Counted from the stretch's first letter, positions 32,320 to 42,002 are shown. The stretch is DNA of 64,000 nucleotides from Halobacteriales archaeon QS_4_66_20 (GCA_003021015.1 PXRK01000067.1:62001-126000), one strand, 5' to 3'. Notes: generated by a model not told the origin, from the letters alone. A program made the numbers and translations.

Positions 32320-34197
32320 TCAGTACGACCGTTCCTTGGGCTCGTAGGTCTGATCGTGGCCCTCGAGCACGACCGGCTTGTAGTAGAGGCGGGGCGTGCC
32401 GTCCTCCCAGGCGAGCATCGTGTGTTTGAGCCACTCGTCGTCGCGGCGCTCCTGGTACTGCTGGCGCCAGTGGGCACCCCTGAACTCCTCGCGGGCGAGC
32501 GCGCCGATGGTGATGGCCTCGGCGCAGTCGATGACGTTGCGCGTCTCGATGGTATGGATGAGGTCCGTGTTGTACGTCCGGGATGGGTCGGCGACGCCGA
32601 CGTGTCTGTACTGTTCGCGGGCCTCGCGGATGTCCCGCAGCGCCTGCTTGAGGTTCTGCTCCTCGCGGAACACGTTGACGTTCTCGGTCATCGTCTCCTG
32701 GACCTTCGCCCGGACGTCGGCGTGGTTGATCCCGTCGCGCTCCAGCAGCGTGTCGACGCGGTCTCGTTCGGCCTCGATGGCCCGCTCGAGCACCTCCTCG
32801 GGGATGGCGACGGCACCGCCGTCAGACCTCGTCTGACGTGCTCGCGAATCGTCGGCTTCGCGGCCGCCGTCGGCCGCGACGGGGTCGCTCCCGTCCCCAA
32901 CTATGCCGGGTTCGACCGGCAGGTCGACCTCGCCGGCCTCGCTCTCGGCGGCGGGACCGGTCGGGATCTTGGGCTCGTCCATCTCCGCACCGGCGGCGTG
33001 CCGGCCCGCTCTGGCGCCGAACACCAGCAGTTCCGGCAGCGCGTTGCCGCCGAGGCGGTTGGCGCCGTGGAGGCTGACGCAGGCACACTCGCCGGCGGCG
33101 TACAGCCCATCGATGCAGCTCTCGCCGTGCTCGTTGACCTCGATGCCGCCCATCTGGTAGTGCTGGCCGGGCTTGACCGGCATCGGCTCTTCGAGGCCGT
33201 CGACGCCCTCGAAGTCCTCCGCGAGGTGGAGGATGTTCTCCAGCCGGTCCAGGATGCGCTCCTCGCCGAGGTGGCGCATGTCGAGGTGGACGTACTCGTC
33301 CTCGATCCCCCGTCCCTCGTTGACCTGGGTCAGTTCCGCCCGGGAGACCACGTCGCGGGAGGCGAGTTCGCCCTCGTTGTTGGCGTACCCGTACTCGAAC
33401 ATGAACCGCTCCTCGGCCTCGTTGTAGAGGATGCCACCCTCCCCGCGGACGCCCTCGGAGATCAGGACGCCCGTCGACGGCAGCGTCGTCGGGTGGAACT
33501 GGACGAACTCCATGTCCTCCATCGGCGCGCCGACGCGGTAGGCCATCGCCTGGCCGTCGCCGGTGTTGGCGATGGCGTTGGTCGTGTGGTCGAACGCCTG
33601 GCCGAGCCCGCCGGTCGCGAGGATGACGCCGTTGCGGGCGTAGAACCCGTCGATCTCGCCGGTCTTGATCTCGTAGCCGACGACGCCGTGGCACTCCCGC
33701 CCCTCGGGGTCGTCGTGGTCGGTGACCGCGACGCGGGTGACGAACCACTCCTCGTACACCTCGATGCCGCGCTTGACCACCTGCTCGTACATCGTGTGCA
33801 GCAGGTGGTGGCCGGTCTCCGCCCCCGCATAGGTCGTCCGCGGGTGCGAGAGGCCGCCGAACGGCCGCTGGGAGACCTTTCCGTCCTCCTCGCGGGAGAA
33901 CGGCATGCCCCAGTGTTCGAGCTGGATCACCTCGTTGGGTGCCTCCTTGGCGAACGTGTCCACCGCAGGGGCGTCGCCGAGGTAATCCGAGCCTTTCATC
34001 GTGTCGTAGGCGTGCAGTTCCCAGGAGTCTTCGGGGTGGAGCGCGGCGTTGATGCCGCCCTCCGCTGCCCCCGTGTGGCTGCGGACCGGGTGGAGTTTCG
34101 TGACCAGCGCCACGTCGGCGCCGTGTTCGTGTGCCGCGATCGCTGCCCGGAGGCCGGCGCCGCCGGCGCCGACCACGATGACGTCGTGTTCGTGCAT
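32320..34197 (-). CDS. sdhA: Succinate dehydrogenase flavoprotein subunit
   Basis: A 625-residue FAD-binding subunit that oxidises succinate to fumarate in the TCA cycle and respiratory chain. The FAD loop is VVGAGGAGLRAAI, the flavinylation-region motif HTGAAEGGINAAL is present, and the active-site Arg/His blocks appear in TTYAGAETGHHLLH and QMGGIEVNEHGE. Residues about 430-490 hold a long acidic, low-complexity insert typical of haloarchaea. It is the last gene of sdhCDBA, 2 nt after sdhB. The ATG at 34197 starts MHEHDVIVVG; the longer frame is not conserved. Confidence 0.95.
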   Translation of the reverse strand: MHEHDVIVVGAGGAGLRAAIAAHEHGADVALVTKLHPVRSHTGAAEGGINAALHPEDSWELHAYDTMKGSDYLGDAPAVDTFAKEAPNEVIQLEHWGMPFSREEDGKVSQRPFGGLSHPRTTYAGAETGHHLLHTMYEQVVKRGIEVYEEWFVTRVAVTDHDDPEGRECHGVVGYEIKTGEIDGFYARNGVILATGGLGQAFDHTTNAIANTGDGQAMAYRVGAPMEDMEFVQFHPTTLPSTGVLISEGVRGEGGILYNEAEERFMFEYGYANNEGELASRDVVSRAELTQVNEGRGIEDEYVHLDMRHLGEERILDRLENILHLAEDFEGVDGLEEPMPVKPGQHYQMGGIEVNEHGESCIDGLYAAGECACVSLHGANRLGGNALPELLVFGARAGRHAAGAEMDEPKIPTGPAAESEAGEVDLPVEPGIVGDGSDPVAADGGREADDSRARQTRSDGGAVAIPEEVLERAIEAERDRVDTLLERDGINHADVRAKVQETMTENVNVFREEQNLKQALRDIREAREQYRHVGVADPSRTYNTDLIHTIETRNVIDCAEAITIGALAREEFRGAHWRQQYQERRDDEWLKHTMLAWEDGTPRLYYKPVVLEGHDQTYEPKERSY

Positions 34198-34199
34198 GG

Positions 34200-35078
34200 T
34201 TACCAAAATTTGAGGTTGCTCTTGATCGCTTCCCGCTTGAGTTCCTGAATGTGCTCGGTCAGGGGGATGTCCTTCGGACAGACCTCCGTACAGGAGAACT
34301 GCGTCTGGCACCGCCAGACCCCGTGCTCCTGCTCGACGATCCGGAGCCGCTCTTCTTTGCGAGACTCGCCCTCGCGCTCGTCCATCGCGAACCGGTAGGC
34401 CTTGTTGATCGCCGCCGGCCCGAGGTACTTGTTGTCGCCGGCCGCGATGTTACACGAGGACATGCAGGCGCCACACCAGATGCACCGCGTCGAGAGCTTG
34501 ATCTTCTCGCGGTTCTCCGGCGTCTGGCGCTGCTCCTCCAGTTCGCCGTCCGGCGTCTCGTCGGGGTCGAAGTACGGCTCGACGGCGTGCATCTGCTCGT
34601 AGAAGTGCTCCATGTCCACGACCAAGTCCTTGACGACGTCCTGGTGTGGCAGCGGCTCGATCCGGACCGGCCACTCCAGGTCCCCCATCTGGGTCTTGCA
34701 GCCGAGGCGCTGGCGCCCGTTGACGAACAGCGCGTCCGACCCGCAGACGGCCTGCCGGCAGGAGTGCCGGAAGGTGAGCGACGAGTCGTACACGTCCCTG
34801 GCGTAGATCAGCGCGTCCAGCACCGTCATGCCCTTGTGGTACGGCACGGTGAACGAGTCGAACCGCGGCTCCTCCTTGTCCGCAACTTCGGGGTCGTACC
34901 GGAACACCTTCAGTTCGACTGTCTCCTCGGCCTCGTCGAGGGCCGTCTCGACTTCCTGCTCGCGCTGGGCCGCGCGCTCGCGTTTGACTGCGCGACGGCG
35001 CTCGCCCGGCGACTCAGTCTCCGGTTCGGTTTCGACCTCTTCCTCCGTCTCCCGTTGTTCTTCGATTTGCGTACTCAT
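34200..35078 (-). CDS. sdhB: Succinate dehydrogenase iron-sulfur subunit
   Basis: A 292-residue subunit with an acidic 50-residue N-terminal extension. Cluster motifs: 2Fe-2S in SCRQAVCGSDALFVNGRQRL where Asp replaces the third Cys, as also found in E. coli SdhB; 4Fe-4S in CIWCGACMSSC; 3Fe-4S in CQTQFSCTEVCP. It passes electrons from SdhA to the membrane quinone site. It lies between sdhD (7-nt gap) and sdhA (2-nt gap). Confidence 0.95.
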   Translation of the reverse strand: MSTQIEEQRETEEEVETEPETESPGERRRAVKRERAAQREQEVETALDEAEETVELKVFRYDPEVADKEEPRFDSFTVPYHKGMTVLDALIYARDVYDSSLTFRHSCRQAVCGSDALFVNGRQRLGCKTQMGDLEWPVRIEPLPHQDVVKDLVVDMEHFYEQMHAVEPYFDPDETPDGELEEQRQTPENREKIKLSTRCIWCGACMSSCNIAAGDNKYLGPAAINKAYRFAMDEREGESRKEERLRIVEQEHGVWRCQTQFSCTEVCPKDIPLTEHIQELKREAIKSNLKFW

Positions 35079-35085
35079 GTGATCC

Positions 35086-35451
35086 TCAGAGAACTCCGCT
35101 CATAGCCAGTGCGACTCTCGTGCCCTGCAGGATCAGCAGGAGGCTGGCGACCGTCAGCACGGCGGCGACGACCTTCTTCTGGGTGCCGTCCAGCCCCTGG
35201 TTGACCAGGGCGTTGTACACGCCGTTGACGCCGTGGAACGTCGCCGTCACGAGGAACGTCCACATCAGCGAGAAGTAGCCGACGTTCCCCATCCGCGCCT
35301 GCGTGCCGGCGAACTCGATCTCGGCAGCGTGGTTGACGAAGTGCAGCAGGACGAAGTGGAACGCGAGCACGCCGATCAGGAACACGGCGGTGATCCGCTG
35401 GAGGAACCACCGTTTGCCGCCGCGTTCGAACGAGGAGTAGTGGTCTGCCAT
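35086..35451 (-). CDS. sdhD: Succinate dehydrogenase membrane anchor subunit
   Basis: A 121-residue membrane protein with three helices (about 20-45, 60-85, 95-118). The His-rich segment FHFVLLHFVNH and FHGVNGVYN fit heme or quinone contacts of SdhC/D anchors. It starts at 35451, one base overlapping the sdhC stop. Assignment rests on size, topology and its position between sdhC and sdhB. Confidence 0.88.
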   Translation of the reverse strand: MADHYSSFERGGKRWFLQRITAVFLIGVLAFHFVLLHFVNHAAEIEFAGTQARMGNVGYFSLMWTFLVTATFHGVNGVYNALVNQGLDGTQKKVVAAVLTVASLLLILQGTRVALAMSGVL

Positions 35452-35843
35452 CAGAGCGCACCTCCGAGGAACGTCGGGATGCTCGCGACGGTGATCGCCG
35501 CCGTCAGCAGTAGGGAGGCGTAGAAACTCTTGTCCTGTGCCGTCAGGCCGAGCCCCAGGTCCACGAACAGCAGCCGGATGCCGTTGAGGATGTGAAACAC
35601 CGCCACGGCCAGCAGTCCGATCTCCAGGAACCGGACGATCAGCAGTGCTTCGAGGCCCTGCAGCGTCGCCGTGTACGTCTCTGCCCCCTGCGTCGACGTA
35701 CTGAGGACGGCGATGTGCGTGAACAGGTAGCCGACCAGTATCCAGCCGGTGAACTTGTGGAGGATCCAGGCCCACATCCCGGCCGAGAACTCCCGCCATC
35801 GCCCGAAGCTCTCGACAGTGCCTCGGTCGTAGCTCTGGCTCAT
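35451..35843 (-). CDS. sdhC: Succinate dehydrogenase cytochrome b subunit
   Basis: A 130-residue cytochrome b556-type anchor. Motifs: [25 protein letters not shown] at the N-terminal helix (heme and quinone region, given here in part) and [14 protein letters not shown] in the second. Three membrane helices. It is the first gene of the operon; the ATG at 35843 lies about 28 nt after a TATA-like sequence, so the message is probably leaderless. Confidence 0.9.
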   Translation of the reverse strand: MSQSYDRGTVESFGRWREFSAGMWAWILHKFTGWILVGYLFTHIAVLSTSTQGAETYTATLQGLEALLIVRFLEIGLLAVAVFHILNGIRLLFVDLGLGLTAQDKSFYASLLLTAAITVASIPTFLGGAL

Positions 35844-35868
35844 ATAGTTGGAAGGTAGGATTGCGCAC

Positions 35869-35880
35869 AAATAGTAGTTT
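35869..35880 (-). promoter_or_regulatory. TATA-like box for sdhCDBA
   Basis: The minus strand reads AAACTACTATTT, about 30 nt before the sdhC ATG, the spacing of a leaderless haloarchaeal operon. Confidence 0.45.
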
Positions 35881-35931
35881 CTACAACGTAGCGCGCTCAC
35901 TCTGGGAAGGCGTTCGCGCGCCACCGCGCTG

Positions 35932-36141
35932 CTACTGCTCTTCGGGGATGTCGACCGGCGCTTCGGCCTCCGCGAGCAGTTCGCGTATCTCCTCGGTACT
36001 GAGCATGTTCACCAGCGACTCGTCGCTGCTGCGGTAGGCGGCGAGTTCCTCGTCGCTCAGGTACGTACTCAGCTGCTCCTCGCCGATGTACGTTTCGAGG
36101 ACGTCGTCGATATCCTCGGGATCGTAGCCTGGGATGACCAT
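35932..36141 (-). CDS. Small acidic protein of unknown function
   Basis: A 69-residue helical acidic protein, [20 protein letters not shown] ... [15 protein letters not shown]. No family recognised. A longer frame to 36282 overlaps the divergent gene and has a Cys/His-rich N-terminus unlike the rest, so the ATG at 36141 was chosen. It lies 89 nt upstream of sdhC on the same strand, but sdhC has its own promoter-like box. Confidence 0.5.
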   Translation of the reverse strand: MVIPGYDPEDIDDVLETYIGEEQLSTYLSDEELAAYRSSDESLVNMLSTEEIRELLAEAEAPVDIPEEQ

Positions 36142-36250
36142 GTGTGTCACTACGGCGGTGGATGGTTTAGTAATGTGGTGCCACGGAGCAGCACTCCGAC
36201 CACCGAAGAAACTTTGACCGTACCTCACGTGCGAGCACTGGAGGCAACCG

Positions 36251-36607
36251 ATGTCCGACAAACCCACCGACGAGGAGTTCACCCTCTACGACTTGCGAGT
36301 GGAGTGTGTCGAGATCACCGGCGAACCGGTCGCCAACTACGACGTCGGCGACTACTTCGAGGTCCGCGGCGGCGAGATCCGTTTCCCCGAGGAGCAGGGG
36401 TTCTCGCTGTACGCGCTCGCGTCGCTGCTGCCGCTGTTACCGGCCAAGCAGCGCGAGACCGCGGAGAACGACTGGATGACGACGGACACCCAGGTGGCAG
36501 GGCCGGACCCGAACGTCGGCGGCGTGTTCGAGATAACGCGGATCGGGAAGCGGGAGTTTGACCACAGTGCTGTCTCCGGTGAGGACCTGCACACCGACGA
36601 GAACTGA
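36251..36607 (+). CDS. TIGR04076-like small protein
   Basis: A 118-residue protein resembling the TIGR04076 family: an N-terminal strand (LRVECVEITGEPVANYDVGDYF), a hydrophobic helix ending in SLLPLLPAKQRETAENDW and a C-terminal AGPDPNVGGVFEITRI. The usual cysteines of the family (iCpyA, aCPDP) are replaced by Ser/Leu and Gly here. Its function is not established. It precedes the aldo/keto reductase gene by about 100 nt on the same strand and may belong with it. Confidence 0.65.
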   Translation: MSDKPTDEEFTLYDLRVECVEITGEPVANYDVGDYFEVRGGEIRFPEEQGFSLYALASLLPLLPAKQRETAENDWMTTDTQVAGPDPNVGGVFEITRIGKREFDHSAVSGEDLHTDEN

Positions 36608-36711
36608 CAACGCCGCTGCACGGACAGCCGTAGAACGTGCCGGACGTGCAGGAGCCGCTTTTGCACGCCGATAGAGTGATTAGTGTGCCATAGCAACAGT
36701 ACCCTCATCTC

Positions 36712-37761
36712 ATGATGTACGAGCTCACGGACGGGTACGAGGCGTGTCGGATCATCAACGGGTACTGGCAGCTCTCGGCGAAGCACAACGAGAACCAGAC
36801 GTCGACCCCCGTCGAGGACACGGCCGAGTTCGTCGACGCCGGACTCACGACGTTCGACTGTGCGGACCACTACACCGGTGTCGAGGAGTTGCTCGGTGAG
36901 TTCAGGAACTGGTACAGGAGGGAGCACGGTACCGACCTGCCGGTCCAGATACACACGAAGATCGTGCCGGACCGGAACAGGCTGGAGTCCGTCTCGCGGG
37001 CGTACATCGAGGGGATCGTCGATCGGTCGCGCCGTCGGCTGTGTGTCGACGCGCTCGACCTGGTTCAGTTCCACTGGTGGGACTACTCGGTGAAGAACTA
37101 CGTCGACGCGGCGCGGCATCTCGCGGACCTCCGGGACGAAGGCAAGATCCGCCACATCGGTGTGACGAACTTCGACGCGCCGCGCCTGGAGGCGCTCCTC
37201 GACGCCGGCGTGCCGGTCGTCAGCAACCAGGTCCAGTACTCGTTGCTCGATACCAGGCCTGAACGCGAGATGGTCGACCTCTGCGAACGACGTGACATGA
37301 AACTACTGTGCTACGGGACGCTTGCCGGCGGCTTCCTGACGAGCAAGTTCGCGGGCGAGCCGGATCCAGGAGAGGCGACAGACCTGGAGAACCGGTCGCT
37401 TACCAAATACAAGCTGATCATCGAGGAGGTCGGGGGTTGGGAGGCGTACCAGAACCTCCTCGGGACCGTCTCCGACATCGCCGACAAGCACGGCGTCTCT
37501 ATCGCTAACGTCGCCACAAGATACGTCCTCGAGAAACCCCGGGTCGGGTCGGCGATCGTCGGCGCGCGGAACACCCGCCACATCGAGTCGAACCAACGGA
37601 CGCTCGCGTTCGAACTGGACGACGAGGACCACCGGACAATCGAGGTGGCCAGGGCCCACCTGGCCGAGGTGCCGGGCGGCGTCTATTCGGTCGAGCGGGA
37701 CCAGGACAGCCGCCACGCGAAGATCATGAACTACAACCTGAACCAGAAGCAGGACAACTGA
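36712..37761 (+). CDS. Aldo/keto reductase family oxidoreductase
   Basis: A 349-residue TIM-barrel oxidoreductase. The catalytic Asp, Tyr and Lys are found in FDCADHYTG and HTKIVPDRN; LVQFHWWDY carries the active-site His. The C-terminal cofactor region reads AIVGARNTRHIESN, the family's NADP-binding Arg block. Together with the following amidohydrolase and peptide-type importer it may be part of a catabolic locus, but its substrate is unknown. Two ATGs occur in tandem at 36712 and 36715; either is possible. Confidence 0.88.
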   Translation: MMYELTDGYEACRIINGYWQLSAKHNENQTSTPVEDTAEFVDAGLTTFDCADHYTGVEELLGEFRNWYRREHGTDLPVQIHTKIVPDRNRLESVSRAYIEGIVDRSRRRLCVDALDLVQFHWWDYSVKNYVDAARHLADLRDEGKIRHIGVTNFDAPRLEALLDAGVPVVSNQVQYSLLDTRPEREMVDLCERRDMKLLCYGTLAGGFLTSKFAGEPDPGEATDLENRSLTKYKLIIEEVGGWEAYQNLLGTVSDIADKHGVSIANVATRYVLEKPRVGSAIVGARNTRHIESNQRTLAFELDDEDHRTIEVARAHLAEVPGGVYSVERDQDSRHAKIMNYNLNQKQDN

Positions 37762-37810
37762 ACGTGGCGCCCGTGACGCGGCACCGATGAGTTGGTCCCG
37801 TCCTGCCGGC

Positions 37811-39052
37811 TCAGATCCGGTCGTCGACCCGCTCGCCGGCCTTGTAGACGGCGGCGACGGCGTCGCGGGTCGCCGAGATGTCTGCGAGAGGATCCTCGTC
37901 GAGTGCGACCAAGTCGGCCTGTCGACCCGGTTCGACTGCACCGACGTCCTCGGCCTGGATGGCGTCGGCAGCCACGCTCGTGCCGGCCTTGAGCGCGTCC
38001 ATCTCGTCCATGCCGGCCTGTTCGACGAGCAGTTCGAACTCGATGGCGTTGTCGCCGTGCGGGTGGAGGTACGAGCCGTTGCAGTCCGTCCCGAGCGCTA
38101 CTGGCACGTCGGCCTCGTAGGCGCGGGTGACCGAGTCTGCGTGCTTGTCGACGTACTCCCGGCCCTTCCGGACGTGGAACTCGGGGAGTCCGTGCTCGTC
38201 ACCCTCATAGGCGAGCCGGTAGATTGCACTGAGCGTCGGGACGACGACCGCCCCATACTCGTGTGCGAGATCGACTCCTTCGCCGCGCTCGCCGAACCCG
38301 ATCGCGTGTTCGATCGTGTCGATCCCGTTGCGGATCGCCGCGTTGACGCCGGCGGTGCCGTAGGCGTGGGCCGCGGCGTGGGTGCCCACCGCGTGGGCCT
38401 CCTCGGCGAACACCTGCGTCTCCGCGTCGGTGTAGTGGACCTGGTCGGGGATCGTGCCCTTCGAGGCCATCCCGCCGGTGATGGTTATCTTGATGAGATC
38501 GGCCCCGCTGCGGAGTTCCTGTCGCGCCTTCTTCCGACACTCGGCGACCCCGTCGGCCTGGACCCCGAGCATCCGGTCCTCGTCGCCGGCCCAGTGGGTT
38601 GGAAGCTGGTTCATGTCGGCGTGACCGCCGGAACGCGAGATCGCCCGGCCGGCAGCGTAGATACGGGGGCCCGGAATCTCGTCGTCCTCCACGGCGTTCC
38701 GCAGCCCGATAGCGGTGCTCCCGCCGACGTCCCGGACGGTTGTGAATCCGGCGCGAAGGAGCTGCCGGAGGTCCGCCCCGCCCAGGGCTGCCTTGTAGGG
38801 GAGACTCTTCTCGATGCGTTCCATTGGCTGGAACGAACGAGTGCCGTTCAGGTGGACGTGACAGTCGAGGAACCCCGGCGTGACGGCGTGGTTCGAGTGG
38901 TCGATCCGGTCAGCCTCGTCCGGAACCGACACCGACTCGCTCGGACCGACCTTCCGGATGGTCCCGTCCTCCACGACGACGCGAGCGTCCCGGATCGGTT
39001 CGTCTGCGATGCCGTCAATGAGCGTTCCACACTGGATGACAGTGCTCGACAT
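37811..39052 (-). CDS. Metal-dependent amidohydrolase (imidazolonepropionase/prolidase-like)
   Basis: A 413-residue amidohydrolase of the group containing Xaa-Pro/Xaa-Arg dipeptidases and imidazolonepropionase-like enzymes. Metal site: HVH in GFLDCHVHLNG, bridging Lys in LIKITITGG, His in AAHAYG, His in TIEHAIGFG and catalytic Asp in ALGTDCNGS. It probably cleaves a dipeptide or cyclic amide brought in by the adjacent importer. It is divergent from the importer permease gene (111 bp between starts), with a shared AT-rich GATACATATTTG. The ATG at 39052 begins the conserved region. Confidence 0.87.
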   Translation of the reverse strand: MSSTVIQCGTLIDGIADEPIRDARVVVEDGTIRKVGPSESVSVPDEADRIDHSNHAVTPGFLDCHVHLNGTRSFQPMERIEKSLPYKAALGGADLRQLLRAGFTTVRDVGGSTAIGLRNAVEDDEIPGPRIYAAGRAISRSGGHADMNQLPTHWAGDEDRMLGVQADGVAECRKKARQELRSGADLIKITITGGMASKGTIPDQVHYTDAETQVFAEEAHAVGTHAAAHAYGTAGVNAAIRNGIDTIEHAIGFGERGEGVDLAHEYGAVVVPTLSAIYRLAYEGDEHGLPEFHVRKGREYVDKHADSVTRAYEADVPVALGTDCNGSYLHPHGDNAIEFELLVEQAGMDEMDALKAGTSVAADAIQAEDVGAVEPGRQADLVALDEDPLADISATRDAVAAVYKAGERVDDRI

Positions 39053-39163
39053 GACGGCACCGACACATCCCTGGATAATGCATTTTCCGGCACGCTTTCC
39101 CCCCGTCGAGTGCAGACACCGATACATATTTGTGGAGCCGATTACCAAGGGAAAGCAGAGCGG

Positions 39164-40105
39164 ATGCTACGTTATCTCATGCGTCGCCTACTGACGATGA
39201 TACCGGTCCTCTTCGGTGTCACCGTCATCATCTCTTCGCTCATCTACCTCGCTCCGGGGGATCCGGCGCGGGCAGCGCTCGGCAACCAGGCCGACGCGGA
39301 GGCCATCCAGGAAGTCCGCGCAGACCTCGGTGTCGACGACCCCATCTACGTCCGCTATGTCGACTGGCTCACGGACGTGCTGCAGGGGGACATGGGGACG
39401 TCGATCGTCACCGGAGAGCCGGTTTCGGCAATGATCGCCGAACGGCTCCCGGCGACGCTGGAGCTCTCCATCGTCGCGATGCTCATCACGTTCATCATCG
39501 CACTGCCGCTGGGCGTCGCCGCGGCGGTGCGTCAGTACTCGTGGCTCGACACCGGGTCAATGATCTTCGCCATCTTCTGGCTCTCGATGCCGTCGTTCTG
39601 GCTCGGGCTCATCCTCATTTTTCTGTTCGCGGTCCAGTGGCAGATCTTCCCGATCTCCGGCCGCGCGGACAGCTTCCTGACCCTCGAGTGGCTGAGCTAC
39701 CTCGCGCTCCCCGCGTTCGCGATCGGCGCCAGACGGGCGGGCCTGCTGACGCGGCTGATGCGTTCGTCGATGCTCGAAATAATCAACGAGGACTACATCC
39801 GGACGGCAAAGGGCAAGGGCATCGGCTCGCAGGCCGTCGTCTACACGCACGCGATGAAGAACGCGATGATACCCGTCGTCACGCTCGTCGGCCTCCAGGT
39901 CCCGCTGATCATCTCGGGGTCAGTGATCATCGAGATCGTCTTCGCCTGGCCCGGGCTCGGCCGCCTGCTCGTCGACTCGGTGTTGCGGCGGGACTACCCG
40001 GTCGTCCAGGCGATCGTCCTCGTGTACTCCTGTCTCGTGCTCGTCGCGAACCTGGCCGTCGACGTCTCGTACACGTACCTCGATCCCAGAATTACCTACG
40101 ACTGA
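39164..40105 (+). CDS. Peptide ABC transporter permease (DppB-type), second importer
   Basis: A 313-residue DppB-type permease starting MLRYLMRRLLTMIPVLFGVT. It has the long external region with ADLGVDDPIYVRYVDWL, then five helices, the coupling loop YIRTAKGKGIGSQAVVYTHAMKN and the terminal DVSYTYLDPR. The start at 39164 matches the family exactly. It is followed 3 nt later by the DppC-type gene. Confidence 0.92.
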   Translation: MLRYLMRRLLTMIPVLFGVTVIISSLIYLAPGDPARAALGNQADAEAIQEVRADLGVDDPIYVRYVDWLTDVLQGDMGTSIVTGEPVSAMIAERLPATLELSIVAMLITFIIALPLGVAAAVRQYSWLDTGSMIFAIFWLSMPSFWLGLILIFLFAVQWQIFPISGRADSFLTLEWLSYLALPAFAIGARRAGLLTRLMRSSMLEIINEDYIRTAKGKGIGSQAVVYTHAMKNAMIPVVTLVGLQVPLIISGSVIIEIVFAWPGLGRLLVDSVLRRDYPVVQAIVLVYSCLVLVANLAVDVSYTYLDPRITYD

Positions 40106-40108
40106 ACT

Positions 40109-41008
40109 ATGCTCAGAGAACGCATCCGCACGGCCGGAATCAATCTCAAAGGCACGCTGAGAGCGATTCGCGACAGCAAGGTCCCCGCGCGAGTGGTGCA
40201 GAGCAACGCCGGCCTCCTGGGTGTTGCGCTCACCGGGACGCTCATCCTCGTCGCGGTCTTCGCCCCCGAGGTCGCTCCACACGATCCGATCGCACAGAAC
40301 TACGATGCGACCAACCAGCCGCCGAGCCTCGAGCACCCGTTCGGGACCGACCGGTTCGGCCGGGACGTGTTCTCCCGGGTCATCCACGGCACCCGGTGGG
40401 CACTCGGGCTCGGCATCAGCATCCTCGTCTTCCAGATCCTCCTCGGCGTCACCCTCGGGCTCGTCGCCGGCTACTACGGCGGCCTCGTCGAGGCTGCGAT
40501 CATGCGTCTCGTCGACGTGATGCTCGCAATTCCAGGGATCGTCCTCGCGCTGGCCATCGCCGGCATGATGGGCGGCGGGATCTTCCCGCTCGTCGTCGCC
40601 CTTGCAGCGGTGGGCTGGCGCGGCTTTGCGCGCCTGGTCCGCGGGGACGTGAAAAGCGTCATGGAGGACGAGTACATCGAGGCTGCCGAGGCCGCCGCCG
40701 TCAGCGACGTCCGGATCATGCTCCGTCACGTGCTGCCGAACGCGTCGGCGAGCATCATCGTCTACGCGACGCTGACCCTGCCGGCGGTCATCCTGCAGGT
40801 TGCGGCGCTGTCGTTCCTCGGGATGGGGGTGAATCCGCCGACACCCGAGTGGGGAGCCATCATCGAGGCAGGACGCGACCAGCTGCAGACCGAGTGGTGG
40901 ATCTCGACGTTCCCCGGACTCGCCATCATGATCACTGTCATCGGGTTCAACGCGCTCGGGGACGCCCTCCGCGACGCGCTGGATCCGAAACAGTCACGAC
41001 CACTTTAG
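40109..41008 (+). CDS. Peptide ABC transporter permease (DppC-type), second importer
   Basis: A 299-residue DppC-type permease. After the first helix comes EHPFGTDRFGRDVFSRVI, the family motif; the coupling loop is EAAEAAAVSDVRIMLRHVLPN. Six helices in total, with the C-terminal end ALRDALDPKQ. Together with the 39164 product it forms the membrane channel. The ATPase gene starts 2 nt later. Confidence 0.92.
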   Translation: MLRERIRTAGINLKGTLRAIRDSKVPARVVQSNAGLLGVALTGTLILVAVFAPEVAPHDPIAQNYDATNQPPSLEHPFGTDRFGRDVFSRVIHGTRWALGLGISILVFQILLGVTLGLVAGYYGGLVEAAIMRLVDVMLAIPGIVLALAIAGMMGGGIFPLVVALAAVGWRGFARLVRGDVKSVMEDEYIEAAEAAAVSDVRIMLRHVLPNASASIIVYATLTLPAVILQVAALSFLGMGVNPPTPEWGAIIEAGRDQLQTEWWISTFPGLAIMITVIGFNALGDALRDALDPKQSRPL

Positions 41009-41010
41009 CC

Positions 41011-42002
41011 ATGTCAGAACCACTCCTCCAGATCGAGGATCTTCACGTGGAGTTCCGGACAGAGGAGGGCACCGTCCACGCGCTCAACGGGGTGAGCCTC
41101 GACATCGACCACAACGAGGTGGTGGGCCTCATCGGCGAGAGCGGCTGTGGGAAGAGCGTGACGGCGCTGTCCGTCCTCCAGCTGTTGCAGATGCCCCCGG
41201 CGGAGGTCACACACGGGCGGATCCTGTTCGACGGCGAAGATCTCCTCCAGCGGTCGGACTCCGGGATGGACGAGATCCGGGGGAACCGGATCAGCATGAT
41301 CTACCAGGACCCGATGAAGTCGCTCAACCCGGTGCTGACGATCGGCAAGCAGGTCATGGAGCCGCTGTTCGCCCACCGGGACGTCACCGCCGAGGAGGCC
41401 CGGGAGGAGGCCGTCGAGATGCTCGACGCGTGCGGCCTCGCCGATTCCGAGCGGCTCGTGGACGAGTACGGGTCATGATCGCGATGGGACTGATCACACG
41501 GCCGGACCTGCTCATCGCCGACGAGCCGACGACCGCGCTGGATGTGACAACCCAGGCGAAGATCCTCGAACTCATGCGGGACATCCAGGCCGAGTTCGAC
41601 ATGGCGATGCTGTACATCAGCCACAACCTGGCGGCGGTCAGCGAACTCGCCGAGCGGATCACCGTCATGTACGCCGGGACGGTTGCCGAGCGGTGTACCC
41701 TCGGGGAGCTGTTCGAGCGGCCGCTACACCCGTACACGCGCAAGCTCACAGAGTCGATCCCGCGCGTCGGGAGGACACAGGATCGCCTGCCGACCATCGA
41801 GGGGTCGGTTCCGAGTCTGGAGTCCCCGCCGTCGGGCTGTCCGTTCGCGTCCCGGTGCCCGAACTACATCGGACCCGTCTGCGACGGACGGGTCCCGGAA
41901 CTGCTCGGGCAGGGCGGAGGCCACGAGGTAGCCTGTCACCTCTACGACGACGCGGTCGAGGCGTCACCGCCATGGGAGGGACCACATGAAGCGCGGTACT
42001 GA
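41011..42002 (+). pseudogene. Peptide ABC transporter ATPase (DppD-type) broken by a deletion of the signature motif
   Basis: The gene reads as two frames. 41011-41478 encodes the first 155 residues with Walker A GESGCGKS and the Q-loop region MIYQDPMKSLNP, then stops after LVDEYGS. 41475-42002 encodes the rest from MIAMGLITRPDLLIADEPTT (Walker B) to the Cys-rich tail CPFASRCPNYIGPVC. The stretch normally reading PHEFSGGMRQR is missing: about 33 bases are replaced by 2 (net loss near 31), which removes the ABC signature and shifts the frame. The two halves overlap by ATGA, so both could be translated, but a protein without the signature should not support normal ATP hydrolysis. Confidence 0.85.

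Noticed and set aside
34700-34770. Missing third Cys of the SdhB 2Fe-2S motif (CGSD)
   Set aside because: Asp at this place is known in E. coli SdhB and is not a defect.
37787-39163. Open frame running into the second DppB gene from upstream
   Set aside because: It is antisense to the amidohydrolase gene; the permease begins at 39164 where the family N-terminus starts.
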